From Grifola frondosa (Eukaryota; Basidiomycota; Agaricomycetes; Polyporales; Grifolaceae), in contig LUGG01000024.1 of NCBI GenBank assembly GCA_001683735.1, positions 434,001 through 498,000 of the forward strand: a stretch of 64,000 bases of DNA, read 5' to 3'. The position numbers were made by a program, and so were the translations under genes. The first letter of the stretch is position 1. Each line of letters opens with the position of its first letter. Under the pieces are notes generated by a model that worked only from the letters and a program-made list of their open reading frames with translations, had not been told where the DNA came from and searched no databases. This document shows positions 13,000 through 25,238 of the stretch, piece after piece.

Positions 13000-14016
13000 A
13001 TGAATGTGCGCGATGCGCCCAATCGAATCGGGCAAAAAGAAACAATGCATGTTGTGACTTCGGAGCTGCGGACATTGATTCGTTGTGTGGTACATCAAAC
13101 AGTGCTTGCCGCGCCCACCCCCGTGTATCATGAAGATTTGATGCTCAGCATGATTGATAGTGGAATGCATGGACGTACGTACCCTTCTTATGGAGACTTC
13201 CATCCGCTACGTCTCCCTAATTTTCTCTAATTGGTACAGCATCCCAGTTCGTGTACCAGGAATTTCCCTCAGGATGAGTGCTTCCCGTCGAAGCATATTT
13301 GGGCGGTGTCTCGAAGGAGAAAAAATTGCCGTGCAGTGCGACAATGAACTGCTTCGGTAACCATGCGTCCGCGGACTTGCGGTTCTCGACTGTGTTTTTC
13401 CCGGTTACAGTAGAACCTGTGGTCAGCAGATCATTTTATAAATGCAACCATACAGTCTTACCTTCGTTTCTGATCTTGACACCGCAGGCAGCATCTGTTG
13501 TGTCTTCTGAATGATTCCTGGGATCTATCAAAGCAGTTCTGCAATTCAGAATCACTCTTCACCGATGTGCTCAGTCTTCGTTACGAGAACGAAGATGAGA
13601 ATGTTCACCATGGTCCTTCTATTTTCTATATCGTGGTGAACCGGTTGTATATAGTTTCCCACTCTCCCCCATCGAAGTGCAGACGTTTAAGAAAGCAAAT
13701 AAGATGTCTCGTCCAGATACCCGGTGGATGCTGTGCGGAAGGCGCGTATAATTCCCATTCGATGTTTAATTTTTAGCATTCCATTGACCCAAAGCTCTTC
13801 TGCGATGAGACTTGGCGAGAAGTCTTATTGGACCTTGTGCGGATGTGTGGGAATGCTGCACGAGGCTATTATCTTTTTGGCCCCACGGTGAATGGACAAA
13901 TTCTAGACGGAGTCGATGCTTCTTATTCTGAAAGATTCACCGAATATGTTGCCCAGCCTTTTAACTTCGCAGCATATAATCTCACATTTCAATATCAACG
14001 GGGGACTTTGGTCTAA
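13000..14016 (+). CDS. unrecognised spliced gene (tentative)
   Basis: The start is proposed at ATG 13,000 (MNVRDAPNRIGQKETMHVV). Intron-like blocks with gtacgt donor and ggtacag acceptor (about 13,173-13,239), a ccgcag acceptor near 13,488 and a tttttag acceptor near 13,776 separate coding-looking pieces. The last exon is the most convincing. It reads DPKLFCDETWREVLLDLVRM and continues with GYYLFGPTVNGQILDGVDAS to the stop at 14,016. No family was recognised, and the middle exons do not join unambiguously. Confidence 0.35.
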
Positions 14017-14563
14017 AATTCATCAAATGATTGTGGGGACATTCTTCGTACTAAATAGGATATAACACATGTTTAAGTGAGCTAGTTTCGTCGGCAACCT
14101 GTTCGAGTTCTGCGTCGAGATTTACAAAGCCAAGGCTCCGTATCTGCTACATTCCTTCCTAATATAGCAATTTTTCTTGAAGTCACCCTCGTCTTGAAAT
14201 TCAGTCTGTCGCATTTCAATTAAATCCGAAAATACATACGTATGGAACATATATTTTCCTGAGAGTCAGGCCATTTCCCCCTTTTTATTTTTGCCTATTC
14301 TCGTTCCAGACTCGGAAGCATCTCAGGTAGAATCACATTGTAAAACCGATCTCTGAATACCTTCATCGTCTCAGAGTATCAGCACGGTAACAAGGTACAT
14401 ATTTTCTATATCACTTTGTTATGCAGACTGCCCTTGAATTCAGTAAACAATACGGCCTAAACATTCAGTGGGTCCTTCGCGCATCACGTGACTGCCTCGC
14501 GACCTCGAGTGATCGAGCGTCTCCTGTACTTAATAGGCTCTTCTACCTTTTCATCGTCAAACC
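14017..14563. other. intergenic, upstream of ATG11
   Basis: AT-richer than its surroundings, with no coding signal. It should contain the ATG11 promoter; no clear TATA box is seen. Confidence 0.4.
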
Positions 14564-17500
14564 ATGATACAGATTTGTCGCGCAGAGGATGGTCATATAT
14601 TGAGGTCCGCGCTCGGATCCCGCAACCCACGATCAGTCTGCTAACTTCCTTGTTCAGTTGAACGAGTCGTTGTGGGACCTTGAGAGGTGCGTGTTCCGCA
14701 CCGGATGTCGTTCCCGCACTAACCGCCTTTAGGCTGGAGAATTTGGAGGCGTATCTGCAGGAGAAGACGGGTGTTCCCCAAGAGGCCATCTTGGCGTACC
14801 TCTCGGATGGTCGGCGGCTCACAAAGGACAATGTTCGCGACCTTGCCGGCGTGCAAGACCAGGTGAGGATGTCTTCTTTTCTGCATCGGAATACGCTTCG
14901 TTAAGCAGCGGAGTGACCAGTCCATTTACACCTTCAATAAGCGGTACCTGGATATTGATCTGGAGCAGGCGCTACATGAGCTGCGGGTAGATGCTCCTTT
15001 GCAACCTCCGTGGAAGGTATGTGTTGTACACTAGACTAATTCAAGCTCGTTCTCGACAATGAAGTTGCACTTAGATACAATTGCTTCAACACCGCCTTCC
15101 GAATATCGCAACTTGCATCCTCGTATGCGGATGTCTCTCGCTCACACAATGATTCCATCAAACAGACACTCGCCACTCTCCGATATCAGCAGGCTGCCTC
15201 CGTATTGCTTCTAGCACACTGGATCTTCACGTGCTTGCCATTGCGGATGTGTTTGATAGTCTCTCGACCAGCGCTCAGCGAGAGCTCGACAAACAGACCA
15301 AGTTGCTTACTGGATTGGATGGCGATTTAGAGGTCATAAGAAAAGTCAAGGTGCATAGGGAGTTTGTGAGCGCTACAGTACGCAAGGCGATGGATGCTGG
15401 GGAGAAGGGCCGCACATTGGGTGATTACGTGAGTAATGATAAGATGAGGCAGGTCGCAGCGAGTTGTGCAAAGACGCATCAGGAGCTGCAAGAACGATTT
15501 CGGCAGGCACGAGAGGCAATGTTGAGGCTCAGTCAGGGAGCGACGAGGTGCGCATCGCTGCATCCGATCAGATGTGAGTACCGTAATTAGTTTCCGTTAC
15601 GATGGTAACGAACTGGACCGGCAGCCCTATAGAGGATGCGGAATCGTGTGCGCGCAGGTCAATGGAGGACTTCGAGAGGATCATGGATCTCACTGCACAG
15701 GTTGAGAGTGAGTTTGCTGTCATTCTATTGCGACACTATGGTTTACTTGGAATTAAGCGGCCTCATCTCCTGGAGGTTCTTGCAAGTATGTTTGCTGACA
15801 TGGGTTGACATCGCTGTTTCGTGTATTCTTATATGCTGCACCGTAGACTTTCGCCAAGCTGATTCGGCGCTGCGCAGCGAGTTGCAATTCATGATTCAGC
15901 TAAAAGTGCGCCTCTATCCTAATCCTTGGCGTTTTCTCTTCATTCACCACACAGCATTCTGCAGAACTCCTATACTGAGCAGTGCATCGTTGCTCTTCGA
16001 CGAATTAGCACGCTTAATAATGACCTCGTCGACCTGCCGCCAGCGCTTAGCTCGCTCCAAGCCGGATTTAAAGGCAAGACGAGTTTTTCGCACATCCAGA
16101 GGCTGCATAATATGCTGTATGCCTATGGTGCGACTGTGGTGGAAATAGTAAGGCGCAAGGAATTTGGTGAGCGGCGCCTTCACATTTACAGTGAGATTTC
16201 CATTTGACTGATACGTGTAACAGCGCGCTTTTTCTACCAGAGATCGCAGAGTATCCTCGAGATTATGGCGAAACTAACGTAAGTCTTGGTATCTACTATT
16301 TCCAATCATCGTATCTCGGTGGTTTAACAAGTCCTCTTCGCCTGCGCAGTGCCAATGAACGCAAACGACGACATCTCTATCGTGGAGAAGTGCAGGGACA
16401 GCTGCCCTTCGACGTTCGAGGCATGGACGATGCTGTGCCAAGCATTGATTTCTCGCCCACTGGTTCCCTGGACTTCACGTATTCGCTAGAACGAGCAGAC
16501 ATTGACAGTGCGTTTCTGGAGTTTGTTCATCTCTTGCTCATGATCGAACAATATATTTCAGTGCTCTTGCAAATTCTGAACGACCTAGATGACTTTGCTA
16601 ACTCTTCGGAAGATCCAGCTGCTTTGAGTTCGGTCAAGGAGCTCGTGCTGGTTTGGACCGCTTGATTGGTAAGATGGATAGCCTAGAGTCTGGCTTTGAT
16701 CGCATTGCAGAACGGTCGTGTAAGATTTTACCCTGGTACTGCTGTATGCTAGCTTACGCTACTTCTGCATGCAGTTGTCCTCCTCCAGGCTTTTGAGTCA
16801 TAGACGACGATGTGAGCGCTTGTGACACTCATACTACACACATCCCTGACCTGTTCCCGGAATATGAAGCGCCAGAAGATGATCAAGCCTACGCCGAGCT
16901 GGAAATCCAAATCCAAGAGCTGCAACAACTTCGAGCGGAGCAAGAATCGTTTTTCCAGCACGACCGCAGCGCGCTCGAGGCGGAGATAGCTCAGCTGCGG
17001 GATGCACTGCAGACCTCCGAAGCGGCACGCGGGCCGCTGGAGCGGGATCTGCATTCCGCGAGGGCACAGCTAGAGAGCGAGGCCACGTCGCGGCGGATCA
17101 TGGAAGAGCGGAATGCACAGCTGTGCGCCGACGCGGACGGGAATCGGCAGTCTCTGGCGCGCGCGCTTGCGGAGGCTACAGAGCAAACCAAAGCTGCCGA
17201 GATTCTGCGCCAGGAGCTCGCGCGTGCAAGGGCACAGTTTGAGGACGTCAAGGCGCTCGAGGCGCGGAATGCGCAGAAGGTTGCCTCCCTGCTCGAAGAG
17301 CAAGCAAATACCCTGGCGCGATTGGAAGAGGCGCGTGCGCGGGTGAGGACCTGGAGATGCAGATCCAGGACGCGCGTACGGAGAGTGACGACGTCAAGCG
17401 CGCACTGATAGAGTCGGGTAGGGAGAAGGACCGGCTTCTGCGTGCACAGGCGTCGGAGCACGATCGTCTCATGCGGACCACATAGCAGAGGCGGATGGTG

Positions 17501-19325
17501 ATCGCGCGGTCTTGGACACCAGTTCTCCGAGCTTAAGGCGGAGCTCGGACTGCGACCGCCAACTCAAGGACACGCACGCGCAAGCCGAGATGGCCGTCGC
17601 CGATGCAGTGGGACTGCGTGAGGAGCTGCAGCGCGTGGAGCACGAGCTGCGCGAGGCGCGCCAATCGAGCGGCTGCTGCGCGATGACCTGCGCACGGGAC
17701 GGACGTCACAGTCGACTTCGAGCAGCGCTCGAAACAGCAGCCGGCTCGTCGCCAGATCCTCGACGTCGCGCTCGCGTTCCGCGATTCGCACGTGAAGGCG
17801 CTAGTGGCCGCACAGACGATGGCGTCACCCCGCCGCGAGCAAGTCGGCGAACCATGCGAGCCTGGCGGAGCCGTCGTTCGGGGGCGGGGCACTCTCTCCT
17901 TGGTAACCTCGGGGAGCCCGAGCCCATCGATCCCTCGGACCCCGCGAGCGCGCTGGAGGCGTTGCGGGCGTTCGACCACGATCACTTCCTGGAGGCGATC
18001 GGGCGGGCGGGCTCGACAATGCGCAAGTGGCAGAAGCAGTGTAAGGAGTACCGCGAGCGCGCGAAGGGCAAGATTTCATTCCGGAACTTCGCCAAGGGCG
18101 ACCTAGCCCTCTTCCTGCCCACGCGTAACTCGGTCTCGAAGCCCTGGGCCGCGTTCAATGGTGCGTCTCCCTGTGTGGTTTGTGCCCGGGCCAGGCACGG
18201 CTGACTCCGATGTTTCTCCTGGCGTGTAGTGTCCTTCCCGCACTACTTCCTGCAGGCGACGGGCCACCTCGCGGAGCAGCTGAAGACGCGCGAGTGGATC
18301 GTTGCGCGGATCACGTCCATAACCGAGCGCGTGGTGGACGTCAGGGTGCGTATTCTTTCATAAATTAAATTGAAACGAAAACACCGGCTTATATCTTCTA
18401 GGAACCGAGCACGAATCCGTACGGACTCGGGGATGGCGTAAATACTAATGTTAGAGGTGGAAGACTGGACACAGCCGGCGTACCCGTCCAAGCGCCGCGA
18501 GTCGTCCAGGAAGGCGTCAGCGGAGACGCACGAACAGGCCACACAACTTATCCCAGAAGCCAGCACGCTGCCCCCGGGCCCGCCGGAACCGGAGGTGGAA
18601 GAATCCTTCTCGGCGACACTCCCGCCGACCTCCCGCCTATTCCCGCGCACGCGCTCGAACTCCTCTCAGACAGCGGGCCCGTCATCGCTCTCGCGCCTGC
18701 TGGCTCAAGCGGGGCCTGCGGACGCAGCTGGGCCACCTCTAGACATGCAGAAGATCTCACCTCAGCTGTCACCCACCATTTCGTCGCAACCACCCCCGGC
18801 GACGCACGCGGGGTCGCTCTCGCACTCGCAGAACACGCAGCTACGTCCCGGTTCGCGCGCGTCGCGCGTCTCCATGTCCTCGCAGTTCTCTGTGGGGCGC
18901 GTCCCGTTCGGCAACGCACCAGGCGCCGCGAAGGCAGTGCGACGACCGCGATCTCGGAGCAAGAAATCTCGACGCTGATGTCACGCAGCGATGCGTTCGG
19001 GGTGCGAGCGGGTCATCGACGCCCTCGCCGGAGGACTCGCCGACGCTCGGCATGTCGAGCCTGCTGGCGCATCGGCGGCGGACCTCGTCGTATCACGTCG
19101 GCGCGTCGACTCCTTTTGGGGCTGGTCTGGGGCGGGCGGCGCGAGCGCGAGCAGCCGGCTGGCGAGCCTGGCGAGCACGCTGGGGATGTCGTTTGGGCGC
19201 AGGCGGAGGCCCGAGCTCGCGGGGAGGTCGTTGAGAGTCCGACGAGCGCGTCGAAGCCCAGCTCGCCGAGCCCGCTCGGCGCTGGGCAGGACACCGTTGT
19301 GGAGGCGCCGAGCCCGTCTGCATAG
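14564..19325 (+). pseudogene. ATG11: ATG11 autophagy scaffold, frame broken many times
   Basis: ATG11 scaffolds selective autophagy: it links cargo receptors to the ATG1 kinase complex at the phagophore assembly site. The order of ATG11 segments is complete. The N-terminus is MIQICRAEDGHI, then LNESLWDLERLENLEAYLQ and AYLSDGRRL. A conserved central block reads TSFSHIQRLHNMLYAYGATV followed by EIVRRKEF. NERKRRHLYRGEVQGQLPF follows, then about 200 residues of coiled coil (16,860-17,340). The C-terminal domain reads KGDLALFLPTRNSVSKPWAAF, HYFLQATGHLAEQLKTREW and LEVEDWTQP, and a Ser-rich tail contains RLASLASTLGMSFGRRR. Several introns are intact (14,687-14,732; 14,863-14,920; the one ending before ARFFYQRSQ; 16,280-16,350). 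I find at least ten single-base frame breaks, for example near 14,605, 15,090, 15,203, 15,540, 16,640, 16,780, 17,342, 17,750, 17,880 and 18,440. Either this copy is decaying or the assembly has residual indels. Confidence 0.8.
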
Positions 19326-20482
19326 GTACGACTCGTGAAGTGGTATTTTTGACCAGAGTTGTTCTGCTAGATGTTTCGTGTCGATGTATAGTGCGGATCT
19401 TTACGGTGCTCGATTGCACACATTTTAGTTTCTCCGTGATACGCGCTAGATTGCGCGAGTGGTGCGGGCGTGTGAGGTCGGGGTTATGTGGCGCGGCAGC
19501 CCTGAGCTTGTGTCCGAGTTTCTCCAAGATTTCCGCGCGATGGTCATCGCAGCCGGACAGGGGCGGCCTGCATGAGCTGGAGTGGAGGCTGGGGCACCGT
19601 CAGTGAAACATATTCTGGCTCTATATTCTGAGAGGCGGAAATGCGGAGAGGAATGGAACGTTGGGGCTCCTTGTGGGAATACATTGAAGTATATTTAATC
19701 CGTTTTCTGACCGCTACTGAATGTGTCCCGCGGTTGCTTCCTCGAAGCTTGAGGCTCTTTGAGTAGGACAGCTTCTGAAACGTCATTGTGGTGTTCGTAG
19801 AGTTTATGTTAGCATGATTTCCATTCTCTTAGGTCTTCCCGCTGTTCTCTGTACTGTCGGAAAAACAGATCTCGAAATCAGGCGGAATGCTCACGAGTGA
19901 TGGCGCGGTCCGGAACACTGCAGCCACGGTGCGTACTTATGCAGAGGTTCTGTGTGTCTTTCATCGCATTATGAGCGGGAGATGGAGTCTGCGCATGTGA
20001 GTGCGACAAGAATACATATCTCTCATGCATTCAAACTTGAATTGCAACACCGGGAGTGCGGTGGGCGAGAAAGTCGTTCCTGCTGGATATTCTTGCGTTG
20101 CCTAAAGCGGACGCGTGCGATCAGATCGCATATATAGGCGCTGAAGATGCGGCAGGCGCCCGGGAGAACGGAAAGCACTTTGTTCTTTCAGCTAACAATG
20201 CTCTGCTGCGCTACAGGGAAGAGCGTTTACAGGTCTGTCATTTCGGCGTGCAGCGCAGCTCCCAGCCGAGCCGCGAACGGTAGGGGATCTCTGCAATCCC
20301 GTACAGTGCCACAGTGCCCGGAACCAGGCCCTTCGGGCACAATTACGACTATCGCGCTCGCGTTTGATCCGTTAGTTACGCGTCTCTGCCGACATTTTCC
20401 TCGTTTCTCTGGTCGCTGCAACAGCTGCGACTTTCTTTGCTGCACATAGAAGATGGACGTACACTCGGTGTGCTGACTTGAA
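19326..20482. other. intergenic between ATG11 and the transporter
   Basis: No coding signal was recognised. The right part merges into the duplicated transporter promoter region. Confidence 0.45.
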
Positions 20483-20735
20483 GGGTCGAAGATTGGTCTG
20501 TGGCGCCCCAGTTGCGAGCGGCGAGAGGGATTCTGAGTGGGTTTCTGTTGTGTGGGTTGTTGTGTGTGCCTGAAACGAAAGGCCGAGTCTGTAGCAGGGG
20601 ATGTGCGACCAACGGGGTCGGTGGAGAGCGCGGGGAAACTGGACGGAAGCTGCCACTCTGGAGAATCTTTGGAGAAATCTGACCTGGGGTCACCGGGCGC
20701 AGGATTAGCCACATCGGCCTCTTGTTCATGAACGA

Positions 20736-20741
20736 TATAAA
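20736..20741 (+). promoter_or_regulatory. TATA box of transporter copy A
   Basis: TATAAA 83 bp upstream of the ATG, in a context (gatataaaacgtccattg) conserved in copy B at 60,380. Confidence 0.6.
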
Positions 20742-20823
20742 ACGTCCATTGCTCCTTCGCGTTCTCCAACTTCTCGAGGCTCACTCCTTGTAATCGCATC
20801 CACACCTATCTTGCCACATCACC

Positions 20824-22929
20824 ATGGCTGGCGGCTCCGCAACATCCTCGGACCGCAACACTGCGTTCGCCCATCTCATCGACCCCAGCAGAACATGGTA
20901 TAGCAACAGACGGTATGACTTACCATTTCCCCGGCTCCTGTCATACAATCCACTGACAAATGCTTTGTACAGGCTTATAATACTTCACGCATGGCTGGTC
21001 TTGCTGTGAGTAGTGTGCCATCTTCTATAACGATATGCTCACTCCTTTTTGCCAGGCTCATCACGTCCTCGACCAATGGATACGATGGCAGTTTGCTGAA
21101 TAGTTTCCAGTCTATGCCCCTATGGAATGATTATTTCAATCAGCCTCAAGGTCCCACTCTTGGTCTTCTTACTGCTATCCAAGTGAGTTACGCGCTTCTT
21201 CCTGAGTTACGACTTCAACTGACCGACACCGTGCAGAACATCGGCTCCTTAGCAGGCTACCCCTTCGCGCCATACCTTTCGGACGGCATTGGCCGTCGTC
21301 CAACCATCTGGATAGGCGCACTTGTTATGCTCGTCGGCGTCGCAGTCCAGTCTGCCTCCCATAACATTGGCACCTTCATTGGTGCGAGGTGCGCAATAAT
21401 AATCGGCTGACTGTAGCAGAACGCGCTGATGCGTGAACGCTTAGGTTCCTCATTGGTTTTGGTTTGACATTTGCTGGTGGGATCATTCCGCCCATTCTCA
21501 TGCACGCTCACGCTCACGTTATTGATAGCAAACGCCGCACCCATGCTCGTTGTGGAGATTTCCTATCCGCCATACCGTGCCCCGCTCACCTCGCTTTACA
21601 ACAGCTTATGGTATTCGGGTAATATTATGTGCGCATATGTCCACTTTTCTCGCGCCTGACGTACCTGTACTAATTTAACACCGTTAAGCGCGTCCTGGAC
21701 ATCATTCGGCACCTCCAAGATCAACAATGAGTGGTGTTGGCGCATCCCGTCCATTGTTCAGGGCCTCCCTCCGTCCTGCAGGTCTTCCTCGTCTTCCTCG
21801 CACCAGAAAGCCCGCGTTACCTCGTTGCGGCGGGCAAGGAGAAGGCCGCGCTGCATACGCTCGCGTACTACCACGCGGACGGCAACGAGAATGATGCGCT
21901 CGTGCAGTATGAGTTTGAGGAGATCAAGACCGCAATCCGGCTCGACCGCGAAGGTGCGCTGTGCACATTTTCCATGCATCGCGATGTCTGATATCCTCCA
22001 CAGCAAGCAAGAATGTCGGGTGGAAGGCGCTGTTCAACACGCCGGGGAACCGCAAGCGGATGGTGATCATCGTCGCGATCGCGTGGTTTTCGCAGTGGTC
22101 CGGTAATGGGCTCGTCTCATACTACCTCAACAAGGTCTTCGACACCATCGGCATCACCGACACCAGCATCCAGCTCGTCATCACCGGGTACGTCCCTCCC
22201 CCACTCACTCATGCTGACCCGCACTGACGTGTTGCAGGTGCCTGGCGATATGGAACCTGATATGGGCGGTGGCCGCCTCTTTCATGGTGGACCGCCTTGG
22301 GCGGCGCTTCCTATTCTTGACAAGCGCGGGCGGATGACGGTGTGTTTCACGATGCAGACCGTGTGTTCCGCGCAGTACGCACTGCACGGGAACAACGCCG
22401 CGGCGCACGCCGTCATCGCCTTCATCTTCCTCTTCTACGCCTTCTACGAGTGCGTGCACCCCTTCCGCGTTGTTATGTTGTTATGTGCTGACGTTTGGGT
22501 AGTTTGGCGTTCACGCCGCTTATCGTGACGTACTCTCTGGAGATCCTGCCGTACTCGCTGCGTGCGAAGGGCTTCAACGTGTTCAATTTCACCATCTCTG
22601 TCGCGCTCATTTTCAACCAGTACGTCAACCCCATCGCCCTCAAGAAGATCACCTGGAGGTACTACGTACGTCCCCTCCTCTGTCTTCCTTCCCGCTCTCC
22701 TCTCACGACTCATGGTGTGTAGATCGTGTACTGCTGCTGGCTCGCGTTCGAGTTCGTGTTCTTGTACTTCTTCATTGTGGAGACGAAGAATCGCACGCTC
22801 GAGGAGACCTCCGCGCTCTTCGACGGCGCGGACCTTCAGGAGCTCGAGCATGCGACCGCCAAGGTCGTCGCCGAGGTCCGTCATGAGGACAAGGACTACG
22901 ATGAGAAGGAAAAGGTGTCTGACGTCTAA
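20824..22929 (+). pseudogene. MFS sugar transporter (lactose-permease-like), copy A
   Basis: Eleven exons: 20824-20912, 20973-21005, 21056-21182, 21237-21388, 21445-21476, 21529-21628, 21689-21953, 22004-22187, 22238-22449, 22503-22665 and 22723-22929. The translated order is that of the fungal lactose-permease/hexose transporter group of the major facilitator superfamily. It shows ITSSTNGYDGSLLNSFQ, the loop DGIGRRPTIWIGAL, the PESPRYLV motif after helix 6, GLVSYYLNKVFDTIGITDT, the second signature VDRLGRR, and a cytoplasmic tail LEETSALFDG. It would import sugar by proton symport at the plasma membrane. Two single-base losses break the frame. One is near 21,768 (ggcctccctccg, where copy B has an extra c). 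The other is near 22,330 (gcgggcggatgacg, one g short). They are single-base losses in short runs, so assembly error is a real alternative to pseudogenisation. Confidence 0.8.
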
Positions 22930-23480
22930 ATATTGTACATGACGACTATATTGTTCATTTTTTTTTCTCTCGTGGTCGTTTGGGGCGCCAGACAGGTGGA
23001 CTAATGGCGCCGCACCGCGTGTAGTTACCTCGCGCGGGGTTGTATATCAGAACATTGGCATTTATTCGCAGCTTACCACGTACTAAATTAAATGGCGTTA
23101 TTGTATCTCAATTGCACGATCGGCCCCGCCACTCAGTGTTCTGGACGGCGATGCTCGACGTAGGGTGTTTGCGATGAGCTGGAGATCGTCGAACAGTACG
23201 CATGCTCTGTCGCACGTTGTATCATTCAAGGTCGCGGAGATAGATTCATTACACATAGAAGACTGACTATCTACCAACTCTGGCGACAAGCGCTCGCATG
23301 TGGCGAATGGATCTCAGCATGGCGGCGGTCTGTTGTTGGGTGCATATGTATGTTTCTTTGCTTCTATTTGTTCCATCCAAAAGTAGTAGCGCTTCAGCTT
23401 TCGTTGACTCCTCCAGTTACCATTTATTTTCTCTTTTCTTTACCTTAGTATTATCCAGTAGTACAGTACTCCACAGATGT

Positions 23481-24009
23481 CCCACGGGTCTGGTGGCCAC
23501 CGCGGTGATGCGGTGACGGGCGCCTGGGACCCTGCCTGCCCGCAACCGGCACATCGTCTGGTGACTGTACCGGTCTGGGGTTCCAAATGCGGCGATCTCG
23601 ACCGTTTTGGGGCAGAAACTGCACCAAATCGAGTAAGAGGCGCCCAAAAAGGCGACACTGGTGCCAATGCTCCGAGTTGCTTACATAAGCACAAGGAAAA
23701 AATGTCGAAATTAATCACATTACATATTATATTAGGATAGTGAGGTGATGAAAAAAAGCGAAAAAAATGAAAGAAGTGGGTGTTTGTGTCAAGCCAATGA
23801 AATAGATTATTTTCCTCCGAAATCAATCAATTGAGAAACCATGTGAATTCGGAGAGAGCAGCTTGTCATTCAAAATATATAATTACATAATCCAGGTAAC
23901 TGAGTCCTGGCGACGCAGGAGTACCAGATTGGTGATGGTTCTTTCCCTAAAAGGGGTGTCACCGGTACCGTAACCACACCAGCGCGGTACCCCATGGTAC
24001 TCTCTATGT
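23481..24009. mobile_element. 525-bp insertion in the gypsy 5' LTR
   Basis: The insertion interrupts an otherwise continuous LTR match (cacagatgt / catta) and is flanked by ATGT on both sides (23,477-23,480 and 24,006-24,009). It has GC-rich ends and an AT-rich core and no coding capacity. The terminal sequences show no clear inverted repeat, so its class is unknown. Confidence 0.5.
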
Positions 24010-24123
24010 ATCATTATGATGCAGAAGACATAGCATAGAACTGGCTCCACCTCTTGTATATTGAAGTGCCAGATTTCTGTTCAAGCAAAACAGATCTTCA
24101 TTCTCTCTCCTCAGACTCACTGT

Positions 24124-24538
24124 TACAGTCATCAACTGGTCCTTTAAACACCACCAGTGCTTGAAACACTTTTGTGCTCAAATTATCAAAATTTTGAGAC
24201 ATCTTCTCATCTAAAAGATTATTTTATTGAACTGAGATGCTCCTGATGAAGAGATTAGACTAGGTAGGGAGGTGTAAAGTGCTCTGGAAGTGTAGATATA
24301 ACAATTCCATTTTGAGGATATAGCGGTGACTCGGGTCTTGCCCCATTTCCGGTTGTTGAAACACCCATATTTTTGAGATTGTGCAATCAGTTTCTCATGT
24401 ATTCTCCCCAAAATTTGAGAGAACATTGCTTATATATATTAAAAGCACTACTGAAACCAGAAATAAGCTGGGTTGCATTTTGCATGAGCGAGTGCCAAAA
24501 CTTGATTTGGGCATTTCAAGGACTGGTTGATAACTGTA
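24124..24538. mobile_element. Tc1/mariner-type MITE
   Basis: The ends TACAGTCATCAACTGGTCC and, inverted, TACAGTTATCAACCAGTCC flank 415 bp without coding capacity. A TA dinucleotide at each edge acts as target duplication. The undisturbed 3' LTR has a single ta at the same place. Confidence 0.7.
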
Positions 24539-25024
24539 GCACTTTGAGCCTCTGAAAGGACCAAATGTATTCACACTTAATTAAGTGTGAGGTAGGCTTA
24601 ACAGTTGCCTCATACTCCATTAGGCTATCATTGCTCTGTTACAAGAAGCCTTTGTCTGTTCTCCAATTCTTGACATCCTCCTATTTATATCTCTGGGCTG
24701 TTTACATCATTGACATGGTTACCGACAATGCTGTGTATCTAACCATTTACCAACTATGACACCTTCCTAATTCGTGTGTAACTGTCCTATATTACATGGA
24801 TCCCATTTAAAATCCTTTGCTGGCTATTCTCACTGCTACCCTTGCCCCTGAGGCATATCAAGCTCTTGAAGCCATTTTTCTCCAGCTCAACCATAGGCTT
24901 TCCACAGCTGAGAATTCTCCTCTGCCTGTTGTTCAAACATCAATCATCCCTGCAGACCAATTTCATAATGTGCTTGAAGCTGCATTTATGTCAGCAAACC
25001 TTGTACTTCCACAGTCACCACTGT

Positions 25025-25238
25025 CACCAGCAAAATCTTGATTTGACTGATCATAATTTTGTCTCTTAAACTAACCCTTATGAACTTACTTTTTAGGTCT
25101 TATATCTCTTTTTCTTCTGAAATAAGAACAAAAAGAGCAATTAAGAGATAAAAAAAATCTCATAAGAGTTTTTATAAGTGCATTTAAAGCAATTAAGAGA
25201 CAAAAACTATGATAAGTTAAATTGAGATTTTGCTGATG
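25025..25238. mobile_element. CATCAG-end MITE, subfamily 1
   Basis: 214 bp. Left end CACCAGCAAAATCTTGATTTG, right end aaattgagattttgctgatg. Nearly the same sequence lies at 53,492-53,706 inside the copia element. Non-coding. Confidence 0.7.

Larger units (their letters stand above)
20483..23330 (+). repeat. segmental duplication, copy A (left part)
   Basis: From ggtcgaagattggtctgtgg to ctcagcatggcggcggtc, the promoter, whole transporter gene and downstream DNA match 60,128-63,000 closely in the same orientation. The match resumes after the gypsy insertion at about 27,895-28,050. Confidence 0.85.
23331..24575 (+). repeat. gypsy 5' LTR with two insertions
   Basis: Compared with the 3' LTR of about 311 bp, this LTR is expanded by 525 bp (23,481-24,005) and by a 415-bp MITE (24,124-24,538). 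Confidence 0.75.

Noticed and set aside
16991..17461. Minus-strand frame of 156 codons rich in Ala/Ser/Arg
   Set aside because: It is a shadow of the GC-rich ATG11 coiled coil on the opposite strand.
20227..20805. Minus-strand frame of 192 codons over the transporter promoter, partly conserved in copy B
   Set aside because: It is antisense to the conserved TATA and leader region. In copy B the frame is much shorter (78 codons), and conservation is explained by the duplication.
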